A stretch of 29,760 nt of DNA, taken from positions 29,448-59,207 of the forward strand of contig CAJURZ010000017.1 of NCBI GenBank assembly GCA_910588905.1, written 5' to 3'. Source of the stretch: an uncultured Eggerthellaceae bacterium. Lineage in GTDB: Bacteria; Actinomycetota; Coriobacteriia; Coriobacteriales; Eggerthellaceae. Shown in pieces: positions 29,587 to 29,760 of the stretch (the first letter of the stretch is position 1; each line of letters opens with the position of its first letter). The translations under genes and the position numbers were made by a program. The notes under the pieces are model-generated. The model saw only the letters and a program-made list of their open reading frames with translations. It did no database searches and was not told the DNA's origin.

Positions 29587-29760
29587 AATCTACTGATCGT
29601 GTGCATCGAATAATGAAAGGGCGCCCATCCCCTCTCGCTGGTCTTCCTTGGGTTGGTGCTCGCTTCTGAAACGGGCTGTGCTGCTAATCCCAGGATGTTG
29701 TCAGGCAAGCTTTGGTATGTACCACATTCAAGGTGCACATCTGAGTAACCGCTTCTTGAC
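29587..29760. other. Gene-free right edge
   Basis: I see no gene or known repeat in this last stretch. The start of a neighbouring gene may lie just outside the window. Confidence 0.4.

Overview
The window looks like chromosome from a GC-rich actinobacterium. The best guess is the class Coriobacteriia (Eggerthella/Slackia-type gut anaerobes). Signs are an actinobacterial-type integration host factor (mIHF), a dnaX-ybaB-recR cluster, molybdenum-cofactor and polyferredoxin genes typical of anaerobic respiration, and a short membrane-anchored LuxR-type regulator. The genus is inference; no 16S or ribosomal-protein gene is present.

Layout. (1) 1-1250: a MntA-HepT (MNT/HEPN) toxin-antitoxin pair bracketed by two near-identical direct repeats, inside a block of palindromic intergenic repeats. 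(2) 1381-6795: a co-directional run of dnaX, ybaB, recR, a fused mobB-mobA gene and an unusual cysteine-rich polyferredoxin. (3) 6802-7854 (minus): a small membrane protein and mIHF with its terminator. (4) 8243-10363: a small (p)ppGpp synthetase, then a single-gene unit for an AGAT-like amidinotransferase with clear promoter and terminator. (5) 10698-14108: an MHS-family MFS transporter and a large polytopic membrane protein. (6) 14105-17263: a PLP aminotransferase (minus) divergent from a flavodoxin-fold reductase and a U32 protein. (7) 17358-18600: a small unknown protein and an Mrp/NBP35 Fe-S carrier. (8) 18601-19767: a gene-free 1.2-kb repeat island with a long imperfect hairpin, next to tRNA-Ala(GGC). 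(9) 20004-25957: an MTA/SAH-type deaminase, the LuxR-type regulator, an EF-G paralogue and adenine deaminase. (10) 26135-28364: a SpoVA-like membrane protein with two tandem repeats, a small two-TM partner, and an unknown gene behind a LexA-like box. (11) 28365-29760: another repeat block and a Fic protein with an N-terminal helix-turn-helix and a palindrome in its promoter.

How the genes fit. dnaX/ybaB/recR serve replication and recombinational repair. The mob fusion and polyferredoxin point to Mo-enzyme and electron-transfer metabolism. Mrp supplies Fe-S clusters. The two amidohydrolases (SAH/MTA or related deaminase, and adenine deaminase) suggest purine salvage by deamination. 

The most unusual non-coding feature is a family of eleven 20-bp palindromes flanked by GTAGGGG. 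Their stems change sequence but keep pairing (covariation). They occur only in three gene-free blocks and are embedded in a longer mosaic repeat that recurs in both orientations.
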